Assembly (NCBI RefSeq): GCF_007992835.1
Contig: NZ_BKBA01000004.1
Location: 1 to 64,000, forward strand
Direction of reading: 5' to 3'
Source of the DNA: Knoellia locipacati
Lineage (GTDB): Bacteria; Actinomycetota; Actinomycetes; Actinomycetales; Dermatophilaceae
Length of the DNA: 64,000 bases
Shown here: one piece after another, positions 26,392 to 36,200 of the stretch
Position numbering within the stretch: position 1 is the stretch's first letter
Layout: each line of letters starts with the position of its first letter
Notes under the pieces: generated by a model
What the model was told of the DNA's origin: nothing
Databases searched by the model: none
What the model saw: only the letters and a program-made list of their open reading frames with translations
Translations under genes and position numbers: made by a program

Positions 26392-27624
26392 CTAAATTCG
26401 CTCACCGACCGGCCGGCTGGAGGTCTGCCACGCACGCACGGCGAGCCAGGCGACGGCGGCGACCCGGCCGAGCAGGGCCAGGGCGTACCAGCTCGCGGGC
26501 AGCGACCGGTTGGCGTCCGACAGGCCACCGAGGTAGAGCCAGACGGCGACGAAGTGCACCCCTTCGGCGAGCGCCCAGACGAGGTGGTCGCGCCAGCGCA
26601 GCCCGGCGAGGGCGACGAGCGGGACGAGCCAGAGCGAGGCCTGGACGGGGAAGGACTTGCCGGTCACGAGCACGACCGCGACGAGCACGAGGGCCGCGGC
26701 ACCGACGCGCGGCGGCGTCGGTGCGCCGAGGACGAGCAGCCCTGCGAGCACGACGGCGACGAGCACGCCGACGACCGCCACGGCCGTGAGCACGTCGGCC
26801 GTCCACGGACTGCCGGCGAGGGTCGGGAGGTACCAGACCGAGCCGAGGCCGGCGAGGCTGTCGTCCCACAGTCCCCACGACCGGGTGACGAGGGCCGGTT
26901 CGGTGAGCAGCAGGGGCACCGCGACGAGGGCGACAGCACCCACCGCCCCGAGCGCGACCCGCCCCAGCTCGCGCTCCCTGCCGGTGCGCCAGGCGTGGGC
27001 GGCGAGGACGAGCAGCAGCAGCCCGGGATAGGTGCGCGCCATGAGGCCGGCCCCGAGCAGCGCACCGGCGAGCGCCGGGTGGCGTCTCGACCACGCCCAC
27101 AGCCCACCCGTCGCGAGCGCCACCCCGAGGAGGTCGGGCGAGAGCAGCAGGGTGAGCGCGGCCACGGGGGCAAGGACGACGTGCCGGGGGTCGAGCCGGA
27201 TGCCCCGACCGTCACCGTCGTGGGCCGTGGTGTCGCGCACCCACCACGCCATGAGCACCAGTGCGGCGACGCTGAGCACCGCCCACACGGCGAGGACCCA
27301 GCGCTGCGTGTCGAGCGCCGTGCCGTCGGGTCCGAGCCCGGCGACCAGGGCGACCAGCCCGCCGGTGAGGGGCGGGTGGTCGAGGGGGACCTCCCCCGAG
27401 AGCCACGCGCCGAACCCGCGCCCGGCGTCGGTCGTCTGGGTCGACACGGCGAGGTCGGAGTAGCAGAACCGCCAGAACGGCTCCTGCCCTCCCCACCCCT
27501 GCTCGAGACAGGGGCCCTGCATCCACAGTGACGCGAGCACCGGCAGCGCTGCGAGGAGCGCCACCGGTGCGAACGCGGCCGTGGGTCCACCCGGACCCGC
27601 CCGGTGAGGGGCGGGTGGCCTCAC
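26392..27624 (-). CDS. GT-C fold polyprenyl-phosphate mannosyltransferase-like membrane protein
   Basis: 410 residues, very hydrophobic with roughly ten membrane segments. An early loop has YSDLAVSTQ and EVPLDHPPLTGGLVAL; the D-x-P-P-L region is typical of GT-C glycosyltransferases that use polyprenyl-phosphate sugars (DUF2029/GT87-like). The GTG start at 27624 lies right after the PBP stop codon, so translation is coupled. In mycobacteria the gene after ponA1 (Rv0051) is likewise a multi-span membrane protein of this kind. The sugar and acceptor are unknown. Longer upstream readings overlap the PBP gene and are rejected. Confidence 0.72.
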   Translation of the reverse strand: MRPPAPHRAGPGGPTAAFAPVALLAALPVLASLWMQGPCLEQGWGGQEPFWRFCYSDLAVSTQTTDAGRGFGAWLSGEVPLDHPPLTGGLVALVAGLGPDGTALDTQRWVLAVWAVLSVAALVLMAWWVRDTTAHDGDGRGIRLDPRHVVLAPVAALTLLLSPDLLGVALATGGLWAWSRRHPALAGALLGAGLMARTYPGLLLLVLAAHAWRTGRERELGRVALGAVGAVALVAVPLLLTEPALVTRSWGLWDDSLAGLGSVWYLPTLAGSPWTADVLTAVAVVGVLVAVVLAGLLVLGAPTPPRVGAAALVLVAVVLVTGKSFPVQASLWLVPLVALAGLRWRDHLVWALAEGVHFVAVWLYLGGLSDANRSLPASWYALALLGRVAAVAWLAVRAWQTSSRPVGERI

Positions 27625-27625
27625 C

Positions 27626-29824
27626 TCAGCCGGTTCCCGGGTCGGCCGGCGACGACGTCGGACCGGGCAGGGTCGGGATCGGGACCGTCGGCTTGGGCGT
27701 CTTGGTCTTGGTCGGCTTCGGGGTGTCGCTCGGCTGGGGACTCGGCGGGGCGGTGGTCGACGGAGTCGTCGGCTGCGGGGTGTTGCTCGGCTGGGGAGCC
27801 TGCGTCCGGGACGGCTCGCTCGTCTGCTGCGGCTGCTGGGTCTTCTTGGGTGCCGCGTTCTTGTTGATGTATGCCGGGTCCGGGAACTTGAGCTTCTCCA
27901 TCCCCTCGGTGGCGGCGCGCATGTAGTCGGTCCAGATCCGGACGGGGATCGTGCCACCGGTGATGGCGCCCCACCCGGGGACGTTGTCCATCTGGTTCTC
28001 CTTCTTGATGGACCCGTCGCCCTGGAACATGCCCACCGCGGTGGCCAGCTGCGGGGTGAACCCGTCGAACCACGCGGAGTAGTTGTCGCTCGACGTACCC
28101 GTCTTGCCGGCGGCCTCACGGTTGAGGCGCTCCCCCGCGTAGTCGCCGCTGCCGTTCTTGATGACCTGCTCCATCGAGTACACGACGTCGGAGACGAGGT
28201 CGGCCGGGAAGGCACGCGTCGTCTTGGGCTCGGCCTTGTAGTCGAAGGAGCCGTCGACGGACTTGACCGACTTCACGAAGTACGGCGTGGCCCGCATGCC
28301 CTTGGCGGCGAGGGTGGCGTAGGCGTTGGCCATGTCGATGACCTTGACGCTGTCGCTGCCGAGCACGTTGGCGTAGTTGGGGTTGAGCTTGGTCGTGATG
28401 CCCGCCTGCTTGGCCGCGGCAGCGGTCTTCGCCGGGGTGGCGAGGATGTTGAGCTGGGCGTAGACGGTGTTGACCGAGTTGGCCGTCGCCTCGGGGACGG
28501 TGATCCGGCCGTAGTCGCGGTCGTTGAAGTTGCGCACCCCGCCGCGGCGGTTGAAGTCCGTGGCCCCGCCGGGGTTCGCGAACTCCTCGAAGTACTGCGG
28601 GCTGTTGCCGTCGAAGCTGTTGCGGATGCTGAGGTCACCGCTCTGCAGCGCGGCGATGAGGGTGAAGACCTTGAAGACCGACCCGGCCTGCATCGTCGCG
28701 TCGGTGGCGGTGTTGAACTGGTTCTTGGCGTAGTCCTCACCGCCGTACAGCGCCTGGACGGCGCCGTCACCGGGCTTGATCGAGGCCAGACCGACGTGGA
28801 GGTTCTTGGCGCCCTTGGGGATGCGCTCCTTGATCGCCTCGCCGGCGGCGGTCTGCTTGGCCTTGTCGATCGTCGTGACGATCCGGAGGCCGTCGCTGGA
28901 GATGTCGCCCTCGGAGACCTTGACCTTCTTGATGAGCTCGTCCTTGACGAGCTGCACGAGGTAGCCGTTGGTGCCGCCCACCGATGGCGGCGTGTACTTG
29001 ACGAAGCTCTTGGGGAACGTCGCGGCGGCACGCTGCTGCGGGGTGAGCCAGCCCTCCTTGACCATCGCGTCGAGGATGTAGGACGAGCGGGTCTGGGCGT
29101 TCTTGGTCTGCGAGGGTCCCAGGCGAGGGTCGTAGAACGACGGGCCCCGGATGGCGGAGGCGAGGAAGGCACCCTCGGCCGGGGTGATCTTGGAGACGTC
29201 CTTGCCGAAGTAGGCCTTCGAGGCGGTCTGGATGCCGTAGGCGCCGCGGCCGTAGTAGATCGTGTTGAGGTAGTTCTCGAGGATCTGGTCCTTGGACTGC
29301 TGGCCGTCGATCTTGACCGAGATGAGGATCTCGCGGGCCTTGCGCGACAGGGTGCGGTCCTGGCTGAGGAAGTAGTTCTTGACGTACTGCTGGGTGATCG
29401 TCGAGCCACCCTGCGTCGCCGCGCCACCCTTGACCGCCACCCACACGGCGCGGGCGATGCCGGTCGGCGAGATGCCGTTGTTCTCGTAGAAGTTGCGGTC
29501 CTCGGCGGCGAGGAGCGCGCGCTGCACGTGGATCGGCACCTGCTTGAGCGGCACGGACTCGCGGTTGTAGTCCGAGATCCGGCCGATCTCGTTCTTGCCG
29601 TCGGCGTAGTAGATGACCGAGGTCTGGGCTGTCGCGACCTGGTTGGGTGCGGGCACGTCGGTCATCGCGTAGGCGATGCCGACGCCAACCACGCCGGCGA
29701 CGAAGAGCGCCAGCATCGTGTAGATGATGCGGCGCGGCCACGACCGCTTGCGGCCGCCCTGGGGTCGGCGTGCCTTGTCGCTGCGGCGGCGAGCCTCGGC
29801 GCGCGAACGGGGTGCGGTGCTCAT
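27626..29824 (-). CDS. Class A penicillin-binding protein (PonA-type)
   Basis: 732 residues. A basic cytoplasmic N-terminus and one transmembrane helix (about 33-54) precede a GT51 transglycosylase with catalytic Glu108 (AAEDRNFYENNG) and the TQGGSTITQQYVKNYF motif. A transpeptidase follows with SVFK (Ser382), SVN (in ATANSVNTVY) and KTGTS. A Pro/Thr-rich tail (about 120 residues, TKTKTPKPTVPIPTLPGP) ends it. It polymerises and cross-links peptidoglycan. ATG 29824 gives the expected short cytoplasmic tail; GAAAG precedes it. It is probably co-transcribed with the glycosyltransferase behind it. Confidence 0.95.
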   Translation of the reverse strand: MSTAPRSRAEARRRSDKARRPQGGRKRSWPRRIIYTMLALFVAGVVGVGIAYAMTDVPAPNQVATAQTSVIYYADGKNEIGRISDYNRESVPLKQVPIHVQRALLAAEDRNFYENNGISPTGIARAVWVAVKGGAATQGGSTITQQYVKNYFLSQDRTLSRKAREILISVKIDGQQSKDQILENYLNTIYYGRGAYGIQTASKAYFGKDVSKITPAEGAFLASAIRGPSFYDPRLGPSQTKNAQTRSSYILDAMVKEGWLTPQQRAAATFPKSFVKYTPPSVGGTNGYLVQLVKDELIKKVKVSEGDISSDGLRIVTTIDKAKQTAAGEAIKERIPKGAKNLHVGLASIKPGDGAVQALYGGEDYAKNQFNTATDATMQAGSVFKVFTLIAALQSGDLSIRNSFDGNSPQYFEEFANPGGATDFNRRGGVRNFNDRDYGRITVPEATANSVNTVYAQLNILATPAKTAAAAKQAGITTKLNPNYANVLGSDSVKVIDMANAYATLAAKGMRATPYFVKSVKSVDGSFDYKAEPKTTRAFPADLVSDVVYSMEQVIKNGSGDYAGERLNREAAGKTGTSSDNYSAWFDGFTPQLATAVGMFQGDGSIKKENQMDNVPGWGAITGGTIPVRIWTDYMRAATEGMEKLKFPDPAYINKNAAPKKTQQPQQTSEPSRTQAPQPSNTPQPTTPSTTAPPSPQPSDTPKPTKTKTPKPTVPIPTLPGPTSSPADPGTG

Positions 29825-29987
29825 GAACAACTTTCGGGGCAGACGATGCGGATGCGGGCGCCGACCACCGTGCGGCAGGGCGCGCCTTCCCCAGTATGAC
29901 GCCACGAACCTGAGTACTGCGTTCAGGGAACGTGCTGGTCACGCACGTGAACGACCCCTCACCGTCGGGCAGATCACCTTCTCGATG

Positions 29988-30043
29988 TATCGCAGCGATA
30001 TAACTTCGAGGTACAGTCCCACTGACAAGCTCGAAGTTTGTCA
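29988..30043. promoter_or_regulatory. Cluster of inverted repeats in the padR promoter region
   Basis: TATCGC-A-GCGATA (29988-30000) is a perfect palindrome. AACTTCGAG (30002-30010) and CTCGAAGTT (30030-30038) are perfect 9-nt arms 19 nt apart. TGACAA (30023-30028) and TTGTCA (30038-30043) form another pair. The stretch is AT-rich for this genome and lies 36-91 nt before the padR ATG, so it is probably an autoregulatory operator for PadR. Confidence 0.55.
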
Positions 30044-30078
30044 CCCACGCCACCGCGAGTCGACGAAGGAGGTGCGAC

Positions 30079-30663
30079 ATGAGCAAGCGGTCCGAGCTGC
30101 TCGACTTCGCCCTCCTCGGGCTCCTCCACGAGGGCCCGACCCACGGCTACGAGCTGCGGCGCCGGCTCAACGAGGCCCTCGGCGCGTTCCGGGCCCTGTC
30201 CTACGGCACGCTCTACCCGGCGCTGTCCGGACTGGTCGCGCGCGGCCTCATCGCCCAGTCGACCGGCACCACGTCGCCGGGCCGGGCCACCGGGAGCACC
30301 TCCTCGGGCCGCAACCGGATCGTCTACGAGATCACCGCTGCCGGCAAGGAGTCCTTCGAGGCGGCCGCCCGCCGGATCGACACCGCGGCCTACGAGGACG
30401 ACGGCTTCGGCGTGCGGCTCGCGTTCTTCGCCAGGACCGAGGCCGACGTCCGGCTCCGCATCCTCGAGGGCCGTCGCTCGCGGGTCGAGGAGCAGCTCGA
30501 GACGGTGCGCGCCAACGCCGCCCGCGAGCGCCGCCGCCTCGACTCCTGGACCCAGGCCCTCCAGCGCCACGGCGAGGAGAGCACCGAGCGCGAGGTCCGC
30601 TGGCTCACCGAGCTCATCGACGCCGAGCGCCGCCACCCCACCGACCCGGGCCCCCAGCCCTGA
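30079..30663 (+). CDS. PadR-family transcriptional regulator
   Basis: 194 residues. The winged helix occupies the N-terminus: [28 protein letters not shown] and [18 protein letters not shown] are typical of PadR. The wing is extended by a Gly/Ser/Thr insert ([20 protein letters not shown]). A C-terminal helical dimerisation part (Vir_C-like, [16 protein letters not shown]) follows. GAAGGAGGTG precedes the ATG. It is followed by ino1 on the same strand; mycobacteria also pair a PadR gene (Rv0047c) with ino1 (Rv0046c), so it may control inositol synthesis. Inverted repeats at 29988-30043 are its likely operators. Confidence 0.9.
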   Translation: MSKRSELLDFALLGLLHEGPTHGYELRRRLNEALGAFRALSYGTLYPALSGLVARGLIAQSTGTTSPGRATGSTSSGRNRIVYEITAAGKESFEAAARRIDTAAYEDDGFGVRLAFFARTEADVRLRILEGRRSRVEEQLETVRANAARERRRLDSWTQALQRHGEESTEREVRWLTELIDAERRHPTDPGPQP

Positions 30664-30745
30664 CCGACCGACCCGGCCACGCGGCATACGACGTCGTGGT
30701 CGGCACGACAGCAGCACCACACCATCACTGAAGGAGAACACCACC

Positions 30746-31837
30746 ATGGGTTCGATTCGCGTCGCCATCGTCGGCGTCGGCAACTGCGCGAGCTCGCTCG
30801 TGCAGGGAGTCGAGTACTACAAGGACGCTGACGCCACCGCGTCGGTGCCCGGCCTCATGCACGTCCGGTTCGGCGAGTACCACGTGAGCGACGTCGAGTT
30901 CGTCGCGGCGTTCGACGTCGACGACAAGAAGATCGGCAAGGACCTCTCCGAGGCCATCAACGCCTCCGAGAACAACACGATCAAGATCGCCGACGTCCCC
31001 ACCACGGGTGTCGAGGTCCAGCGCGGCCACACGCTCGACGGCATCGGCAAGTACTACGCGATGACGATCGACGAGTCCCCCGCCGAGCCGGTCGACATCG
31101 TCCAAGTGCTCAAGGACGCCCAGGTCGACGTGCTCGTGTCCTACCTTCCGGTGGGGTCGGAGCAGGCCGACAAGTTCTACGCGCAGTGCGCCATCGACGC
31201 CGGCGTCGCCTTCGTCAACGCCCTGCCCGTCTTCATCGCCTCCGACCCCGAGTGGGCCAAGAAGTTCGAGGACGCCGGCGTCCCCGTCATCGGTGACGAC
31301 ATCAAGAGCCAGGTCGGCGCCACCATCACGCACCGCGTCATGGCCAAGCTCTTCGAGGACCGCGGCGTCACGCTGGACCGCACGTACCAGCTCAACGTCG
31401 GCGGCAACATGGACTTCAAGAACATGCTCGAGCGCGAGCGCCTCGAGTCCAAGAAGGTCTCCAAGACCCAGGCCGTGACGTCGAACCTCACCGGCGCCCT
31501 CGCCGGTGTCACCGACAGCAAGAACGTCCACATCGGCCCGTCCGACTACGTCGCGTGGCTCGACGACCGCAAGTGGGCCTACGTCCGCCTCGAGGGTCGC
31601 GCGTTCGGCGACGTCCCGCTCAACCTGGAGTACAAGCTCGAGGTCTGGGACTCCCCCAACTCGGCCGGCATCATCATCGACGCCATCCGCGCCGCGAAGA
31701 TCGCCAAGGACCGCGGCATCGGCGGCGCCCTGCTCTCCGCGTCGAGCTACCTCATGAAGTCCCCGCCGGAGCAGCGTCCCGACGACCTCGGTCGCGAGAA
31801 GCTCGAGGCGTTCATCGCGGGCACCGAGGAGCGCTGA
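30746..31837 (+). CDS. ino1: Inositol-3-phosphate synthase
   Basis: 363 residues: the N-terminal Rossmann motif [22 protein letters not shown], then [22 protein letters not shown] and the conserved [12 protein letters not shown] and [17 protein letters not shown]. It converts glucose-6-phosphate to myo-inositol-3-phosphate using NAD, feeding phosphatidylinositol and mycothiol synthesis in actinobacteria. The length fits actinobacterial Ino1 (about 360). GAAGGAG lies 10 nt before the ATG. A 21-bp hairpin follows the stop. Confidence 0.96.
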   Translation: MGSIRVAIVGVGNCASSLVQGVEYYKDADATASVPGLMHVRFGEYHVSDVEFVAAFDVDDKKIGKDLSEAINASENNTIKIADVPTTGVEVQRGHTLDGIGKYYAMTIDESPAEPVDIVQVLKDAQVDVLVSYLPVGSEQADKFYAQCAIDAGVAFVNALPVFIASDPEWAKKFEDAGVPVIGDDIKSQVGATITHRVMAKLFEDRGVTLDRTYQLNVGGNMDFKNMLERERLESKKVSKTQAVTSNLTGALAGVTDSKNVHIGPSDYVAWLDDRKWAYVRLEGRAFGDVPLNLEYKLEVWDSPNSAGIIIDAIRAAKIAKDRGIGGALLSASSYLMKSPPEQRPDDLGREKLEAFIAGTEER

Positions 31838-31875
31838 GCCTCACTGCGCTGACGGCTCACGCCGACTGGGCAGGA

Positions 31876-31924
31876 GAAACGGGCACTTCGCCGGGGGATG
31901 GTTCCCCGGCGAAGTGCCCGTTTC
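31876..31924 (+). terminator. Terminator hairpin after ino1, 21-bp perfect stem
   Basis: Left arm GAAACGGGCACTTCGCCGG plus GG, right arm CC plus CCGGCGAAGTGCCCGTTTC, with a 7-nt loop. It begins 38 nt after the ino1 stop and lies between convergent genes, so it may act both ways. Confidence 0.8.
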
Positions 31925-31949
31925 CCACGTCGGGCGGGAAGGGTGCTGC

Positions 31950-32759
31950 TCAGGGGGCGAGCAGGACGATCGCGTTGGTCGTCGACGTGCAGCGCACCGG
32001 CTCGCCGCCGTCGCACGACAGCGAGTACCACTTCTTCGTCACCGGGCTGTAGGCCCGCAGGCTGGTCGCCGCCTCGGGGTTGCCTGCCTTGCGGTAGGCG
32101 TCGCGGACGGCCGCCGCGAACTCGCACGACGTGCGCTCACTGCCGGCGTATGCCGTGGCGACCGAGTCGCTCCCGCTCGTCGAGCAGCGTCGTGCCCCAG
32201 CCGGAACCGACGTCGACGCGGACGGCGCCACCTGCGGCGAGGCGCTCCCCGAGGCCGACGTCTTCGGGGCGGGTGAGGCGTCACCGGCCTCCTCCGACGC
32301 CGACGAGCTCGAGGATGCGGCCGTGGTGGGCGCCGGGTCGTCGGAGCCGACGAGTCGGGTCAGGGCGAAGGTGCCGATGATCGTGAGGACGGCGAACGTC
32401 GCGACCATCGCGAGGATGCTGTTGCGCGAGTGCTTCGGGCCGTCGTCGTGTCCGTCGTGTCCGTCGTGACCGACGTTCCCGGCGTGGTCGACGTGCTCGT
32501 GGTGTCCGGCGTGTCCGGGGTGCCCGGTCGGACCGGACGGCTCGCCGGGCAGGACGGCTGCGGGGGCCGCCGCCACCGAGGGGTCGACGCGCGGGAGCTC
32601 ACGGGTCTGGCTCAGGTCTTCGGGCTGCTGCTCCTGCGGCCGCACGGCCGGCAGGTCGGTGCCGACGCCGAGGACCGAACCGAGCTCGACCCGGGCGCCG
32701 CACTGCGAGCAGAAGGCGGAGTCGACCGGCAGGTCGGCTCCACAGGATCGGCAGTGCAT
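31950..32759 (-). CDS. Zinc-ribbon membrane protein with a His-rich segment
   Basis: 269 residues. The N-terminal zinc ribbon is MHCRSCGADLPVDSAFCSQCG. A low-complexity part contains HPGHAGHHEHVDHAG and HDGHDGHDDG (about residues 79-107), then one transmembrane helix (about 116-136, ILAMVATFAVLTIIGTFAL), a Ser/Ala/Pro linker, and an extracytoplasmic C-terminal domain of about 75 residues with four Cys. The His repeat may bind Zn, Ni or Cu; this is inference. GAAGGACG precedes the ATG at 32759. It is divergent from the biotinyl protein gene (267 bp between starts). Function unknown. Confidence 0.65.
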   Translation of the reverse strand: MHCRSCGADLPVDSAFCSQCGARVELGSVLGVGTDLPAVRPQEQQPEDLSQTRELPRVDPSVAAAPAAVLPGEPSGPTGHPGHAGHHEHVDHAGNVGHDGHDGHDDGPKHSRNSILAMVATFAVLTIIGTFALTRLVGSDDPAPTTAASSSSSASEEAGDASPAPKTSASGSASPQVAPSASTSVPAGARRCSTSGSDSVATAYAGSERTSCEFAAAVRDAYRKAGNPEAATSLRAYSPVTKKWYSLSCDGGEPVRCTSTTNAIVLLAP

Positions 32760-33026
32760 GGGGGCGTCCTTCGTACAGGGGGCAGTGCAGGGGCGGCGCC
32801 GGGGCGCCACGACATCGGGTCCCGGACGGCCTGGCCGGCGTGGCCGGCCCGACGGGACACGCGGTCGCGCGGCCTCCGGGGGGTGGATCGACTTTCCACG
32901 GTAACGCGGAACCCGTCGTGGGCACGAACCGCGCAACGTCCCGTGGACGGGGCGGACGGCATACCGGCGGGTCGTCCCCTGCGGGGCACGCGGGGTTACC
33001 CGTGCGTAGTGGATACGGTCTCCGGT

Positions 33027-33242
33027 ATGCCGCACCACGTCGTCTCCGACCTCGTCGCCAACGTCCTCAGCATCGCCGTCCAGGTGGGCGACACCGTCGA
33101 GGTGGGCGCCGAGATCGCGCTCCTCGAGTCGATGAAGATGGAGATCCCCGTCCTCACCGAGGAGGCCGGCACCGTGAGCGAGGTCAAGGTCGAGGTCGGC
33201 GACGTCGTCCAGGAGGGCGACATCCTCGCGATCATCGAGTGA
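33027..33242 (+). CDS. Small biotinyl-attachment protein (TB7.3-like)
   Basis: A 71-residue stand-alone biotinyl/lipoyl domain. The biotin acceptor Lys is in LLESMKMEIPV, followed by the second half VSEVKVEVGDVVQEGDILAIIE. Length and sequence match the mycobacterial biotinylated protein TB7.3 (Rv3221c), a carrier-like protein of uncertain partner. The ATG lies inside a GTATGCCG octamer and has a poor ribosome-binding site. No carboxylase subunit is adjacent. A terminator hairpin follows at once. Confidence 0.9.
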   Translation: MPHHVVSDLVANVLSIAVQVGDTVEVGAEIALLESMKMEIPVLTEEAGTVSEVKVEVGDVVQEGDILAIIE

Positions 33243-33243
33243 C

Positions 33244-33271
33244 CGGTCCGGGCGGGGGGCCGCCCGGACCG
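33244..33271. terminator. Bidirectional terminator hairpin
   Basis: CGGTCCGGGCGG and CCGCCCGGACCG form a 12-bp perfect stem with a GGGG loop, 1 nt after the biotinyl protein stop and 4 nt before the stop of the convergent giant gene. Confidence 0.75.
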
Positions 33272-33275
33272 TGCG

Positions 33276-36200
33276 TCACCAGCGGGTGTGCAGCGTGAAC
33301 GCCGCGCCCGGACCGTTGAAGGTGATGGCGAGGTCGGTGCCGTACTTGTCGACGTAGTAGGTGCCGTTCCACGACCCGTTGCCGCCGCCGCCCACGTTGA
33401 GCGGCGTCGCGCTGGTGAAGTTGCCACCGACCGAGCTGTGGTTGAACGTCACGGTGTAGGACCCCGGCGTGAAACCGGTGACCGAGAAGGCCACGCACGG
33501 CTGGCCGCTCGGGCCCGAGCAGCCCTTCTTGGCGTGCACGTTGGTAAGGTTCCTCGGCTGGGCCTCGGTGCTCGTGCGGACACCGGGAGACGGGTCGCTC
33601 CACCCGGCGTCGCTGTGGGCGCGGACCCGCAGGCCGTGGGCCTCGGACCAGCCGAACGACTGGGTGTGGCTCTCACGGTTGTCGGGGGCGCGCCAGCCAC
33701 CACCGTCGATGCTGATCTGCACCTGGTCGATCGGCCGGCCGTTGGTGCGCAGGCTCCAGCGCCACGTGATGTTCTGGTTGTTGGCCGACGCCGAGACGTT
33801 GTTGGGGGTGAGGGTCGGGCCGAACGGCTGGACCGAGCCGCTCGTCGCCTCGCTCGAGCTCCGCCCCCCGGTGTTGACCGTGCGGACCTTGACCGTGAGC
33901 GGGTTGATTCCCATGTTGGGCAGCGTGAACGTCACGGTCGAGCCGGGCGCACAGCCGCAGGCATGGCTGCCGGACTTGCCGCCGCCACGCCACTGGATCG
34001 ACTGGAAGGCACCGGCGCGCGGCTGGCCCACCGTGACGTGGACGACGACGGACTTGTCGGCACGTGGCGTCTCGGCAGTCACGCTCGGGTTGCTCGGGAC
34101 GCCGACGGACGTGTAGGTCCACGGGTTGCCCTTGGGTGACTCGAGGTCGGCGCCGTTGGTGGCGGTGACCGTGTAGCCGTAGCGCCGGCCGTCGTAGGGG
34201 ATGGTGTCGGCGAGGGTGCGTGTCTGTGCGCCGACCCGGCCGATCTGGGTCCAGCCACCCCCGTCCACGTTGCGGTAGACGGTGTAGTGCTTGAGCGGAG
34301 GCCCGTTGGGGTTGGTCTGCTGGTTCCACGAGACGGTGATCGACTCGGAGTCGAAGCCCGCGCCCGGCCCACGGGTGGCGCCGTTGACACCGGTCACCGC
34401 GGGAGGGGTGCCCGCGGACTGCATCTGGACAGCAGGCCCGAACGGGCCCGCGCCCGCGCCGTTCCAGGCCTGGACCGAGACGGAGTAGGGCGAGTTGTTG
34501 TCGAGCCCGGACACCGGTGAGCTCGTGGCGTTGCCCCCGGCCTGGACGGTGCGCGCGCTCGCGCCCCCGCCGGTCGGGACGAGCCGGACGACGTACTTGG
34601 TGATCGCCGACCCCTTGTTGGGCGCCGGGCTCCAGCCGACGTCGAGCCTGCCGTCACCGAACGAGATCATGCGGACGCCCGACGTCGCCTCGGGCTTGGT
34701 GTCGGGGCGCACGACGTTGCTCGCTCGGCTCGGCGGGCTGTCGCCGATCGCGTTGGTCGCGACGACGGTGAACGTGTAGTCCTTGCCGTTGGTCAGGCCG
34801 GTGATGGTGCACGGTGAGGCGGTGCAGCGCACCGGGCTCGCACCGCCACGCACGGTGTAGTGCGAGATCGTCACACCGCCGTCATAGCTCGGCGCGACCC
34901 ACGAGACCCGGGCCTGGCCACCGGCGATCCGGTCGGCGACCGCGCTGACGTTGGCGGGGGCCACGGGCTTGCCCCGCATCGTCACGGTGACGCGCCCGGT
35001 GGCGGTGCGGTCGGGGCCGTCGGAGACGAGCAGCGAGATCGTCGCCGTCGGGCTGGGCTGCTGGGTCGCCCTCAGGGTGAGCGTGCACCCGCTGCGCGAC
35101 ACCTCGATGCCGGTGCCGCTCTCGAGGGCGGCGGCCTGGATGGAGCACGACGGCTTCTCGAGCGGGGAGTCGAGGTAGCGGCTCACGTCGACCGACTCGG
35201 ACTCGCCCTCGTTGAGGCCGTCGACCGAGATCGGCCGCATGCGGGGTGGGCCGAGGACGGCGGCGGGGTCGGCGCCGTTCGCGCCGGCGCCGGCTGCGGC
35301 GCCCGCGGCGTTGCCGTCCGCGTCACGACCCAGGACGCGCACCGGGAACTTCACGGGCGGCATACCGGGAGAGGTGACGGTGACCGACCCGGTGCCGCTC
35401 GGCGCCCGCTCACCGGCACGCAGCGTGACGAGGCGTCCGCCGCTCTGCGCCTGCTCGAGGTCGGCGCCCTTGGCCTGCGGCTCCCACTTCGCCTCGAACT
35501 TCACCTCGTCGAGGTTCATGCCGATCGGCAGCCAGGCCCGGCAGTAGGTCGGGATGTCGACCTCGCGCGCACGGCCACCGGCGGCGAGGACGAGGGGCGC
35601 GTCGGGGCAGCGCAGGAGCGGGACCTTGGGACCGACCTGGACCGGGATCGACACGTATGCCGTCCGCACGTCCTTGTCGTCGGCGCTCTCCTGGTCGCTC
35701 ACCTCGAGCATGAGGGCCCCGGGACCGATGTAGCCGCCGCCGGAGGTCAGCTCGACCGCGTCCTTGCCGTCGGCCGACGCCTCGAGCGACTTCGCCGGTG
35801 AGGCCGAGACGGTCGCGGCGGCGGTGATGCTCACGGCCTTGCCGCGCGGGGACTTCACGTGGTCGGCGATCTTGACGGTCTTGGTCGAGTCCTGGCCGAT
35901 CTCGATGAGCGTGCCCTCGACGACGAACGGCACACCGTTGTCACCGGCGGGGACGTAGATGAGCGCGAGCGCCCGGGCCTTGTCCTCGTCCTCGATGACG
36001 TAGGGCACCGTCTGCGGGTGGTCGAGCAGCGTGACCCGGACCTTGCCGTTCTCGATCCTGCCCTGCGGCGAGAGGACCTCGACGATCTTGAGGGTCGCGG
36101 GGTCGGAGTCGATGTCGGTGTCGTTGGCGAGGACGTCGACCAGCGAGGTCGTCTCGCCGGGTGTGGCGCGGGCGACGTCGTCCTGCGCGATCGGCGGGTT

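Noticed and set aside
26392-28215. A 607-residue version of the glycosyltransferase
   Set aside because: The first 200 residues overlap the PBP gene and are low-complexity; the GTG at 27624 right after the PBP stop is the sensible start.
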